10,989 nucleotides of DNA, from NCBI GenBank assembly GCA_900552365.1, contig URZP01000047.1, forward strand, positions 1 through 10,989. Direction: 5' to 3'. A program made the translations under genes and the position numbers. The stretch comes from an uncultured Coriobacteriaceae bacterium (GTDB taxonomy: Bacteria > Actinomycetota > Coriobacteriia > Coriobacteriales > Eggerthellaceae). Numbering within the stretch: position 1 is the stretch's first letter; each line of letters opens with the position of its first letter. Below, one piece after another: positions 1 through 6,340 of the stretch. Below the pieces are notes generated by a model. That model saw only the letters and a program-made list of their open reading frames with translations. It had not been told where the DNA came from and made no database searches.

Positions 1-179
1 ATGGAGAAAAGATGGAGACGCTCATGTTCGACGTCTCGTGCATCCGTCAATCCTTGTGCGTTCTTCGCAGTGAAAAGGCGCGCTAGGGAAGCCTGCACGC
101 CGGGCACTTACCCTTTTAAAACCCCAAGTTAATCGATGTTTCACAGGTTGTGGGTAGGTTATGCACGCCCAACCTGCGC
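1..179. other. Non-coding or gene-end region upstream of the rplB promoter
   Basis: No reading frame here resembles a known protein. Two short frames are open from the left edge on the + strand, one ending at 87 and one at 132. Either could be the tail of an upstream gene, but neither looks like the C-terminus of L23 (rplW), which normally sits directly before rplB. An imperfect inverted repeat pairs 144-149 plus 152-154 with 168-176, with a two-base bulge. It has no following T-run, so I do not call it a terminator. An 11-base sequence at 53-63 recurs at 179-189 over the -35 region of the promoter. Confidence 0.5.
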
Positions 180-209
180 TTGTGCGTTCGGTCCATTTGC
201 CCTTATAAT
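180..209 (+). promoter_or_regulatory. Putative sigma70-type promoter for the rplB operon
   Basis: A perfect -10 hexamer TATAAT lies at 204-209. TTGTGC at 180-185 (three of six matches to the consensus -35) lies 18 bp upstream. Transcription would start near 216, giving a leader of about 200 nt before rplB at 417. The perfect -10 box stands in an otherwise GC-rich region just before a highly expressed gene. The weak -35 and slightly long spacer lower certainty. Confidence 0.6.
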
Positions 210-215
210 ATCCAA

Positions 216-416
216 TTGCGTTCGGAGAGGTATGGATACACCCGGACGCGTGGGTTACGGAGTCAGCGCGCATGCCTCTTCATGTGCGATCTGGCAATCG
301 TGCCCGCGAAGTGCAAGGGACCTTCGGTGTACGACGAGGCGTGCGAGCGAAGGTCTATCAGACAGGCTGTTTGCGAACTGACTATTCGCGGATAAGCCTA
401 GGAAAGGAAAAGAAGA
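216..416 (+). promoter_or_regulatory. Structured 5' leader RNA of rplB (candidate ribosomal-protein leader)
   Basis: Three stem-loops can be read directly. P1 pairs 226-234 with 271-279 (9 bp, one G-U). P2 pairs 319-326 with 348-355 (8 bp perfect) and continues inward as 329-333 with 340-344. P3 pairs 364-377 with 385-399 (14 bp, several G-U, one bulged A at 395) around a 7-nt loop. P3 ends one base before the GGAAAGG ribosome-binding site at 401-407. A folded leader abutting the SD is the layout expected for autoregulation by a ribosomal protein, as known for S10 (L4), spc (S8) and other operons. Which protein binds, if any, cannot be told; L2 is the natural guess because it is the first gene. 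There is no U-tract after P3, so translational control is likelier than attenuation. Confidence 0.55.
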
Positions 417-1247
<831 letters not shown>

Positions 1248-1270
1248 TGCTTAACGTTAAGGAGCTATAA

Positions 1271-1543
1271 GTGAGCAGAAGTTTGAAGAAAGGACCTTTC
1301 GTCGAGCCGCGCCTCTTGGGCCGCATCATCGCGATGAATGAAGCTGGCGAGAAGAACGTTGTCAAGACGTGGTCCCGTGCAAGCACCATCTTCCCTGAGA
1401 TGGTTGGCCACACGATCGCCGTTCATGACGGTCGTAAGCACGTCCCCGTATATGTTACCGAGTCCATGGTTGGCCACAAGCTGGGCGAGTTCGCCCCTAC
1501 GCGCACCTTCAAGGGTCACGCGGCCGACAAGAAGAAGAAGTAA
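1271..1543 (+). CDS. rpsS: 30S ribosomal protein S19
   Basis: S19 sits in the head of the small subunit, pairs with S13 and contacts the A-site finger of 23S rRNA. The 90-residue product matches the family length. It shows the conserved MSRSLKKGPFV start, the TWSRASTIFPEMVGHT core and the PVYVTESMVGHKLGEFAPTR block, and ends in a lysine-rich tail. The start is GTG at 1271 with AAGGAG at 1259-1264, about 6 bp upstream; this exactly reproduces the family N-terminus, so no alternative start is needed. It lies between rplB and rplV in the standard S10 order. Confidence 0.97.
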   Translation: MSRSLKKGPFVEPRLLGRIIAMNEAGEKNVVKTWSRASTIFPEMVGHTIAVHDGRKHVPVYVTESMVGHKLGEFAPTRTFKGHAADKKKK

Positions 1544-1556
1544 GGAGGAGTAAACG

Positions 1557-1898
1557 ATGGAAGCAAAAGCAATCGCGCGTTACGTCCGCGTTTCTCCCCG
1601 CAAGGCTCGCGTGGTAGTCGACCTGGTCCGCGGTAAATCCGTCCCCCAGGCTCAGGAGATCCTCGCTTTCACCAACCGCGGCATCGCCGAGACGGTTGAG
1701 AAGGTTCTGAACTCCGCAGTCGCCAACGCCGAGAACCTGCACCATGTGCGCCCCGAGGCTCTTTATGTCAAGGAGTGCTACGTTGACGAGGGCCCCACGC
1801 TGAAGCGTATCCGTCCTCGCGCTAAGGGTTCCGCATCGCGCATCAACAAGCGCACGGCCCACATCACCATTGTCGTTGCTACCCGAGAGGAGGCATAA
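1557..1898 (+). CDS. rplV: 50S ribosomal protein L22
   Basis: L22 binds several 23S domains, and its extended beta-hairpin lines the nascent-peptide exit tunnel, where changes can give macrolide resistance. The 113-residue product is family length. The globular part begins MEAKAIARYVRVSPRKAR. The hairpin segment spans roughly residues 79-100 and carries the basic run around KRIRPRAKG at 83-91. It looks intact, with no insertion or deletion visible. A strong SD (AAGGAGGAG type) lies just after the rpsS stop, about 13 bp downstream of that gene. rpsC follows after 6 bp. Confidence 0.97.
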   Translation: MEAKAIARYVRVSPRKARVVVDLVRGKSVPQAQEILAFTNRGIAETVEKVLNSAVANAENLHHVRPEALYVKECYVDEGPTLKRIRPRAKGSASRINKRTAHITIVVATREEA

Positions 1899-1904
1899 AG
1901 CCTT

Positions 1905-2636
1905 ATGGGTCAGAAAGTAAGCCCTACCGGTTTCCGCCTCGGTATCACCGAGGATTGGCGCAGCCGCTGGTACGCAAATAAGGACTACGCCGCCAACCTC
2001 GAGAACGATCTTGCTATCCGTAGCTTCCTCGAGAAGGAGCTTGACCGCGCTGCCGTTTCCCGCGTCGAGATCGAGCGCGCTGGTGACAAGACCAAGGTCA
2101 TCATCACCACTGCTCGTCCGGGCGTTGTCATTGGCACGAAGGGCGCGAAGATCGACGAGCTCCGCCGCGATCTCGAGAAGATCGCTACCGGCACTGTCTC
2201 CGTTGAGGTCATCGAGGTCAAGCGCCCCGAGCTCGACGCTCAGCTCGTTGCCGAGTCCATCGCAGAGCAGCTCGTTGGCCGTGTCGCTTTCCGTCGCGCC
2301 ATGCGCAAGGCTGTTCAGTCCGCTCGCAAGAGCGGTGCCAAGGGCATCCGCATCCAGTGCTCCGGTCGTCTCGGTGGCGCTGAGATGAGCCGCCGCGAGT
2401 GGTACGGCGAGGGTCGTATCCCGCGTCACACTCTGCGCGCCAAGATCGACTATGGTTTTTCTACCGCAGCTACCACGATGGGTTCCATCGGCATTCAGGT
2501 TTGGATTTATCACGGCGACGTTATGCCCGGCCAGAAGGCTCCGCAGCCTGCACTGGAGGGTTCGTCTCGCCCGAGTCGTCCGCGTCGCGGCAATGGCCGT
2601 CCGCGCAACGACCGTAACGAGAGGGGTGCTAAGTAA
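1905..2636 (+). CDS. rpsC: 30S ribosomal protein S3
   Basis: S3 lies at the mRNA entry channel and contributes to mRNA helicase activity with S4 and S5. The product is 243 residues. It has the MGQKVSPTGFRLGI start and a type II KH domain with its GTKG loop at residues 77-80. The C-terminal domain contains FRRAMRK (129-135), corresponding to the basic residues of the E. coli helicase site. The last 30 or so residues are a basic R/P/N-rich tail, probably disordered. The start codon is 6 bp after the rplV stop. The stop codon is followed immediately by the rplP ATG (TAAATG), which favours translational coupling. Confidence 0.98.
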   Translation: MGQKVSPTGFRLGITEDWRSRWYANKDYAANLENDLAIRSFLEKELDRAAVSRVEIERAGDKTKVIITTARPGVVIGTKGAKIDELRRDLEKIATGTVSVEVIEVKRPELDAQLVAESIAEQLVGRVAFRRAMRKAVQSARKSGAKGIRIQCSGRLGGAEMSRREWYGEGRIPRHTLRAKIDYGFSTAATTMGSIGIQVWIYHGDVMPGQKAPQPALEGSSRPSRPRRGNGRPRNDRNERGAK

Positions 2637-3059
2637 ATGCTCGTACCTAAGCGTGTAAAGCACCGCAAGGTGCAGCGCGGTTCCATGAAGGGCAAGGCCA
2701 AGGGTGGAACCCGTCTGAACCACGGCGAGTTCGGTATCCAGGCTCTTGAGGCTGCTTGGATCACCAACCGTCAGATCGAGGCTGCTCGTGTTGCCATGAC
2801 TCGTGAGATGAAGCGTGGCGGTAAGGTCTGGATCACCATCTTCCCGGATAAGCCTATCACCCAGAAGCCTGCAGAAACCCGCATGGGTTCCGGCAAGGGT
2901 AATCCCGAGGGCTGGGTTGCCGTTGTCAAGCCTGGCCGCATCATGTTCGAGGTCGGCGGCGTTGAAGAGGCTGTCGCCAAAGAGGCACTCCGTCTTGCAA
3001 TCAACAAGCTTCCTATCAAGTGCAAGATCGTGACTCGTGAAACGGAAGGTCAGGAATAA
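2637..3059 (+). CDS. rplP: 50S ribosomal protein L16
   Basis: L16 organises the A-site region of 23S rRNA and contacts tRNA in the large subunit. The 140-residue product shows the MLVPKRVKHRK start, the GEFGIQALE segment and the RMGSGKGNPEGWVAVVKPG signature at 82-100. R82 aligns with the arginine that is hydroxylated in E. coli L16; nothing in this window shows whether it is modified here. The gene begins on the base after the rpsC stop and ends on the base before the rpmC start, so both junctions have zero spacing and SD sequences lie within the preceding coding regions. Confidence 0.98.
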   Translation: MLVPKRVKHRKVQRGSMKGKAKGGTRLNHGEFGIQALEAAWITNRQIEAARVAMTREMKRGGKVWITIFPDKPITQKPAETRMGSGKGNPEGWVAVVKPGRIMFEVGGVEEAVAKEALRLAINKLPIKCKIVTRETEGQE

Positions 3060-3260
3060 ATGAAACCAGCAGAGATTCGCGAGCTTTCCGCCGAAGATTT
3101 GCAGGCTAAGCTCAAAGAAGCGCGCGCGGAGCTTTTCAATCTGCGCTTCCAGATGGCTACCAGCCAGCTTGACAACACCGCTCGCGTCGGTCAGGTCAAG
3201 AAGGACATCGCCCGCATTCAGACCGAGATGCGTGCTCGTGAGCTGAAAGCTCTGAATTAG
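3060..3260 (+). CDS. rpmC: 50S ribosomal protein L29
   Basis: L29 is a small two-helix protein near the tunnel exit, next to L23, and part of the docking area for factors such as SRP and trigger factor. The 66-residue product shows the family pattern: MKPAEIRELS at the start, then ELFNLRFQMATSQLDNT in the middle and a basic C-terminal helix (KKDIARIQTEMRAREL). It begins directly on the base after the rplP stop. It ends in TAG, and rpsQ starts 28 bp downstream. Confidence 0.96.
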   Translation: MKPAEIRELSAEDLQAKLKEARAELFNLRFQMATSQLDNTARVGQVKKDIARIQTEMRARELKALN

Positions 3261-3288
3261 GGCACGTCGAGGAAGGTAGATTAGCAAT

Positions 3289-3549
3289 ATGACTGATGAA
3301 CGCAACAACCGAAAGGTCCGTCAGGGCGTTGTCGTGAGCGATGCCAATGACAAGACCATCGTTGTGCAGATCACTGAGCGCAAGCCGCATCCTATTTACG
3401 GCAAGATGATGACCAGCACTAAGAAGCTGCACGCTCATGACGAGAACAACGAGGCTCATGTTGGCGATACCGTTTCCGTCATGGAGACGCGTCCGCTGTC
3501 GAAGATGAAGCGTTGGCGCCTCGTCGAGATCGTTGAGAAGGCCAAATAG
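3289..3549 (+). CDS. rpsQ: 30S ribosomal protein S17
   Basis: S17 is a primary 16S rRNA-binding protein with an OB fold that helps initiate small-subunit assembly. The 86-residue product shows the N-terminal RKVRQGVVVSDANDKTIVV block, HPIYGK near residues 34-39, and the typical C-terminal signature ETRPLSKMKRWRLVEI. The ATG at 3289 has a purine-rich SD (GAGGAAGG, 3269-3276), slightly far at about 12 bp. It is the last gene of the S10 section; a 46-bp spacer separates it from rplN. Confidence 0.97.
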   Translation: MTDERNNRKVRQGVVVSDANDKTIVVQITERKPHPIYGKMMTSTKKLHAHDENNEAHVGDTVSVMETRPLSKMKRWRLVEIVEKAK

Positions 3550-3595
3550 TCTGCGGTTAACACCGTATGCTCTATAGGAAAGTTAGGTAGAAGCA

Positions 3596-3964
3596 ATGAT
3601 TCAGGTGCAAACCATGCTCCAGGTGGCCGATAACTCCGGCGCTCGCAAGGTGCAGTGCATCAAGGTCCTCGGCGGCACCGGCCGTCGCTACGCGGGCCTC
3701 GGTGACGTCATCATCTGCAGCGTTAAGGAGGCTATCCCTAACGCCGCCGTCAAAAAGGGCGATGTTGTGCGCTGCGTCGTCGTTCGCACGAAGAAGGAAG
3801 TTCGTCGCAACGATGGCAGCTACATCAAGTTCGACCAGAACGCCGCTGTTCTCATCAACGAGGATGGAACGCCTCGCGGCACGCGTATCTTCGGGCCTGT
3901 TGCCCGCGAGCTGCGCGAAAAGAAGTACATGAAGATCGTGTCTTTGGCACCGGAAACTCTGTAG
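3596..3964 (+). CDS. rplN: 50S ribosomal protein L14
   Basis: L14 lies at the subunit interface and contacts 16S rRNA helix 14; it is also the target of the silencing factor RsfS. The product is exactly 122 residues, the family norm. It starts MIQVQTMLQVADNSGA and has GGTGRRYAGLGDVI at 26-39, the VVVRTKKEVRR segment, and the C-terminal GTRIFGPVARELR block. It is the classical first gene of the spc operon. I see no convincing promoter in the 46-bp spacer before it, so it is probably read from upstream. rplX follows after 16 bp with a strong SD. Confidence 0.98.
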   Translation: MIQVQTMLQVADNSGARKVQCIKVLGGTGRRYAGLGDVIICSVKEAIPNAAVKKGDVVRCVVVRTKKEVRRNDGSYIKFDQNAAVLINEDGTPRGTRIFGPVARELREKKYMKIVSLAPETL

Positions 3965-3980
3965 GGGAGGTGTTCGCAGA

Positions 3981-4298
3981 ATGAGCGGTATGAACATCAA
4001 GAAAGACGACATCGTTAAGGTCATCGCCGGCAAGGATAAGGGCAAAGAGGGCAAGGTCCTCTCCGCGCTCCCTGCTCGCAACCGTGTCGTGGTCGAGAAG
4101 GTCAACATCCACAAGAAGGCTCTTCGTCCGACCCAGCAGAACCCCCAGGGCGGCATCTCGTCGATCGAGGCTCCGCTTCACGTGTCCAACGTGATGCTGG
4201 TTTGCCCCAGCTGCAAGCAGCCCACTCGCGTTGCTTATCGTATCGACGAGAACGGCAAGCATCGCGTCTGCAAGAAGTGCGGCAAGGACATCGATTAA
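3981..4298 (+). CDS. rplX: 50S ribosomal protein L24, zinc-ribbon type
   Basis: L24 is one of the two assembly-initiator proteins of the large subunit. The 105-residue product has a KOW motif near residues 9-42 (DDIVKVIAGKDKGKEGKV). It also has a C-terminal CPSC...CKKC arrangement (C75, C78, C97, C100) that should bind zinc; E. coli L24 lacks this. The SD GGGGAGG at 3964-3970 lies 10 bp before the ATG. A 126-bp spacer with its own promoter-like element and hairpins follows, so L24 may be the last gene of the rplB-led segment for some transcripts. Confidence 0.97.
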   Translation: MSGMNIKKDDIVKVIAGKDKGKEGKVLSALPARNRVVVEKVNIHKKALRPTQQNPQGGISSIEAPLHVSNVMLVCPSCKQPTRVAYRIDENGKHRVCKKCGKDID

Positions 4299-4305
4299 TT
4301 GTTGT

Positions 4306-4346
4306 GGGCTTAAGGCGAAGTGCCTTTTCACAGTCGCTTTAGGCCC
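4306..4346 (+). repeat. Inverted repeat (hairpin) after rplX
   Basis: Bases 4306-4318 pair with 4334-4346 over 13 bp, with two G-U wobbles. A further 3 bp (4320-4322 with 4329-4331) closes the inner loop. No T-run follows, so it is not a standard terminator. The -35 element of the putative rplE promoter lies in its loop. In E. coli the S8 autoregulatory site lies at the rplX-rplE junction; this hairpin occupies a similar position, but I could not confirm an S8 recognition core. Confidence 0.5.
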
Positions 4347-4353
4347 CTATACT
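4325..4353 (+). promoter_or_regulatory. Putative internal promoter ahead of rplE
   Basis: TTTTCA at 4325-4330 (four of six matches to the -35 consensus) and TATACT at 4348-4353 (five of six to the -10) are separated by exactly 17 bp. Transcription would begin near 4360 and give a leader of about 65 nt before rplE. Both the spacing and the AT-richness are unusual within this GC-rich operon. The overlap with the hairpin at 4306-4346 may be coincidental or regulatory. Confidence 0.5.
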
Positions 4354-4357
4354 ATGA

Positions 4358-4398
4358 CCCCGGTGCTTTTAGGGGACGCAGGGTCGGCAATCCTGCGT
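4358..4398 (+). repeat. Two adjacent hairpins in the rplE leader
   Basis: The first hairpin pairs 4358-4361 with 4372-4375 (four C-G pairs, 10-nt loop). The second pairs 4376-4382 with 4392-4398 (7 bp perfect, 9-nt loop) and starts on the next base, so the two could stack. TTTAATT after the second stem resembles a weak U-tract. An alternative pairing of 4356-4360 with 4381-4385 would exclude both, so a switch between folds is possible. Confidence 0.45.
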
Positions 4399-4424
4399 TT
4401 AATTCATCGAAAGGATTTGAACAC

Positions 4425-4970
4425 ATGGCTCCTCGTTTGAAGGAAATGTACAAGAACGAGATCATCTCCAAACTTGAGAAGGATCTTGACATCAAGAACG
4501 TCAACCTCGTTCCGAAGCTCGAGAAGATCGTCGTCAACATGGGTGTCGGCGCTGCTGCATCTGATTCCAAGCAGCTCGATGCCGCCATCGAGGATATGCG
4601 TATCATCACCGGTCAGCAGCCTTGCGTCACTCGCGCTAAGAAGTCCATCGCTGGCTTCCATGTCCGTGAGGGCCAGGCTATCGGCTGCAAGGTCACCCTC
4701 CGCGGCGACCGTATGTACGAGTTCATGGATCGTCTGCTGGCAACCGCCCTTCCGCGCGTTCGCGACTTCCGCGGCATTTCGCGCACCAGCTTCGACGGCC
4801 GTGGCAATTACTCCCTCGGCATCACCGAGCAGCTGATCTTCCCTGAGATCGATTACGATAAGATCGATCGTACCCGTGGTATGGACATCACGTTCGTCAC
4901 CACCGCTGATAACGATGAGGCTGCGTTCGCACTTCTGGACGCATTTGGCTTCCCGTTCAAGGAGAACTAA
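4425..4970 (+). CDS. rplE: 50S ribosomal protein L5
   Basis: L5 binds 5S rRNA with L18 and forms the central protuberance, touching P-site tRNA. I place the start at ATG 4425, giving 181 residues, because the protein then begins MAPRLKEMYKNEI like other L5 proteins and AAAGGA at 4410-4415 sits about 9 bp upstream. A longer in-frame start at 4320 would add 35 residues from the structured spacer that match nothing in the family. Conserved blocks include the LEKIVVNMGVG segment (residues 32-42), RVRDFRGISRTSFDGRGNYS (111-130) and the FPEIDYDKIDRTRGMDI segment. Two leader hairpins and a putative promoter precede it. Confidence 0.97.
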   Translation: MAPRLKEMYKNEIISKLEKDLDIKNVNLVPKLEKIVVNMGVGAAASDSKQLDAAIEDMRIITGQQPCVTRAKKSIAGFHVREGQAIGCKVTLRGDRMYEFMDRLLATALPRVRDFRGISRTSFDGRGNYSLGITEQLIFPEIDYDKIDRTRGMDITFVTTADNDEAAFALLDAFGFPFKEN

Positions 4971-4989
4971 ACGCGAAAGCGTTTTGTTT
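4969..4989 (+). terminator. Short GAAA-tetraloop hairpin with T-rich tail after rplE
   Basis: AAACGC (4969-4974) pairs with GCGTTT (4979-4984) around a GAAA tetraloop, and TTTTGTTT runs from 4982 to 4989. It begins inside the rplE stop codon. The stem is only 6 bp with three A-U pairs, so it would at best terminate partially. It may instead stabilise the 3' end of upstream mRNA or act as an attenuator, since essential rpsN lies only 58 bp further on. Confidence 0.35.
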
Positions 4990-4996
4990 GTAAGAG

Positions 4997-5027
4997 GTCC
5001 GGCAGGTGCCGCATGAACCTGCCGGGC
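4997..5027 (+). repeat. Strong hairpin just before the rpsN ribosome-binding site
   Basis: Bases 4997-5007 pair with 5017-5027 over 11 bp; nine are consecutive Watson-Crick pairs and one is a U-G wobble, around a 9-nt loop. The purine-rich SD region (AGGAAAGAAGGA, 5031-5042) starts a few bases after the stem, so the hairpin could affect rpsN initiation or mark an RNA-processing site. There is no following T-run. Confidence 0.55.
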
Positions 5028-5046
5028 AGAAGGAAAGAAGGAATGC

Positions 5047-5232
5047 ATGGCTAAGAAATCGATGATCGCCAAGGCTAAGCGCGAGCCGAAGTTCTCGACG
5101 CGTCAGCACAACCGCTGCGTGCGTTGCGGACGTCCCCGTGCTTACTACCGCAAGTTCGGCCTGTGCCGTGTCTGCTTGCGTGAGCTTGCCAACAAAGGCG
5201 AACTTCCCGGCGTGACGAAGTCCTCTTGGTAA
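5047..5232 (+). CDS. rpsN: 30S ribosomal protein S14, zinc-binding type (type Z)
   Basis: S14 completes assembly of the small-subunit head near the A and P sites. The 61-residue product is the short zinc form, with four cysteines C24, C27, C40 and C43 in the pattern CVRC-x12-CRVC. It lacks the long N-terminal part of the E. coli (type A) form. The conserved start MAKKSMIAKAKR and the C-terminal KKG-like ANKGELPGVTKSSW confirm the family. The ATG at 5047 is preceded by AGGAAAGAAGGA. An overlapping out-of-frame ATG at 5043 opens only three codons and is ignored. In bacteria with zinc-free S14 paralogues the gene responds to zinc; no Zur-like site is visible here. Confidence 0.97.
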   Translation: MAKKSMIAKAKREPKFSTRQHNRCVRCGRPRAYYRKFGLCRVCLRELANKGELPGVTKSSW

Positions 5233-5245
5233 AAGACAGACTTTA

Positions 5246-5315
5246 GAACGTTTCAGGGTGTGCCCTCGTTCAGGCGTTGAAGCTAAGGGCTTTCGCGAAC
5301 CGAACGATGTGGTTC
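5246..5315 (+). repeat. Inverted repeats in the rpsN-rpsH spacer
   Basis: A compound stem pairs GAACG (5246-5250) with CGTTC (5267-5271) and AGGG (5255-5258) with CCCT (5263-5266), with a four-base bulge on the 5' side. A second small stem pairs GAACC (5297-5301) with GGTTC (5311-5315). The stems are modest, but they fill most of an unusually long 107-bp spacer inside the operon. I see no convincing promoter or terminator here. Confidence 0.35.
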
Positions 5316-5339
5316 ATCAAGGACTAAAGGAGAAATCAA

Positions 5340-5738
5340 ATGACATTGACCGACCCCATTGCAGATATGCTTACGCGTGTGCGTAATGCTAACTCTGCTG
5401 GCAAGGCGACGGTTTCCATGCCGTCTAGCAAGAAACTTGTCGAGGTAGCCCGCATCATGCACGAAGAAGGCTACATCAAGTCCTACGAGGTGATCCCCGG
5501 CGAGCCCCGCGCTACGCTCGAGATCGCTTTGAAGTTCGGCGACAAGAAAACGAAGACCATCCGCGGCATCAAGCGCATCTCCAAGCCCGGCCTGCGCATT
5601 TACGCTGGCAAGGACGAGTTGCCCCGCGTTCTCGGTGGTCTCGGTACCGCAATCATCTCGACGAGTCAAGGCGTTATGGCCGATCGCGATGCCCGCAAGA
5701 AGGGCATCGGCGGCGAGGTCATCGCTTATATTTGGTAG
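5340..5738 (+). CDS. rpsH: 30S ribosomal protein S8
   Basis: S8 is a primary binder of 16S rRNA helix 21 in the central domain and, in E. coli, the translational repressor of the spc operon. The 132-residue product is family length. It starts MTLTDPIADMLTRVRNA and ends with the diagnostic STSQGVMADRDARKKGIGG segment (107-125), followed by EVIAYIW. The ATG at 5340 has AAGGAG at 5327-5332. Because S8 is the known spc regulator, the hairpins around rplE and rpsN upstream are natural candidate targets, though I did not recognise its rRNA-like site in them. Confidence 0.98.
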   Translation: MTLTDPIADMLTRVRNANSAGKATVSMPSSKKLVEVARIMHEEGYIKSYEVIPGEPRATLEIALKFGDKKTKTIRGIKRISKPGLRIYAGKDELPRVLGGLGTAIISTSQGVMADRDARKKGIGGEVIAYIW

Positions 5739-5756
5739 GAAAGGAAGAGGTTTAGT

Positions 5757-6299
5757 ATGTCTCGTATCGGCAAACAGCCCATCACCGTTCCTGCCAACAT
5801 CGAAGTTAAGATCGATGGCACCACGGTTGACGTGAAGGGCCCTAAGGGCGAGCTCGTTCGCACGTTCCCGTCCATCATGATCATCAAGCAGGAAGAGAAT
5901 GAGATCCTGGTCGAGCGTCCTGACGACAGTCATGACGCAAAGTGCTTCCACGGTCTGGTTCGCACCCTCATCGCTAACATGATCGAAGGCTGCGAGAAGG
6001 GCTTCCAGAAGAAGCTCGTCCTCGTCGGCGTCGGTTATCGTGCTCAGCTCAAGGGCTCTGATCTTGAGCTTCAGTTGGGCTATTCCCATCCGGTTTTCGT
6101 TAAGTGCCCCGAGGGCATCAAGTTCGAGGTTCCCTCCCAGACCGAGATCGTCGTCTCTGGTCCGAGCAAGGAGCAGGTTGGCCAGGTCGCTGCCGAGATC
6201 CGCAGCTGGCGTAAGCCCGAGCCTTACAAGGGCAAGGGTATCCGCTACGACGGCGAGTTCGTCCGTCGTAAGCTTGGCAAGGCCGCCAAGGGCGATTAA
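5757..6299 (+). CDS. rplF: 50S ribosomal protein L6
   Basis: L6 binds the base of the L7/L12 stalk near the sarcin-ricin loop. The 180-residue product has two repeated alpha/beta domains, with the N-terminal SRIGKQPITVP block, the GPKGELVRTF segment around residues 28-37, and the C-terminal L6 signature PEPYKGKGIRYDGEFVRRK at 154-172. SD AGGAAGAGG at 5742-5750 precedes the ATG. Spacing to rpsH is 18 bp and to rplR 41 bp; neither spacer shows notable structure. Confidence 0.98.
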   Translation: MSRIGKQPITVPANIEVKIDGTTVDVKGPKGELVRTFPSIMIIKQEENEILVERPDDSHDAKCFHGLVRTLIANMIEGCEKGFQKKLVLVGVGYRAQLKGSDLELQLGYSHPVFVKCPEGIKFEVPSQTEIVVSGPSKEQVGQVAAEIRSWRKPEPYKGKGIRYDGEFVRRKLGKAAKGD

Positions 6300-6340
6300 T
6301 GTTCCACCTTTTCGGACTGTGAGATTGAAGGGAAAGTTCA

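Noticed and set aside
144..176. Bulged inverted repeat as a terminator of an upstream gene
   Set aside because: It is imperfect and not followed by a T-run; kept only as a note in the upstream region.
22..273. 83-codon minus-strand frame over the rplB promoter region
   Set aside because: No recognisable protein features, and it overlaps the TATAAT promoter and the first leader stem on the other strand.
1509..3308. 599-codon open frame on the minus strand opposite rplV-rpsC-rplP-rpmC
   Set aside because: It is a by-product of the strong codon bias of the sense genes. Its translation is low-complexity (rich in L, D, A, T), matches no family, and spans several real genes and their junctions.
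4306..4346. Hairpin after rplX as an intrinsic terminator
   Set aside because: The stem is long but followed by CTATACTATG rather than a T-tract, so it is not a standard terminator.
4320..4424. 35-residue N-terminal extension of L5 from an upstream in-frame ATG
   Set aside because: The extension lies across a promoter-like element and hairpins, matches nothing in L5, and the ATG at 4425 has a good SD and the family N-terminus.
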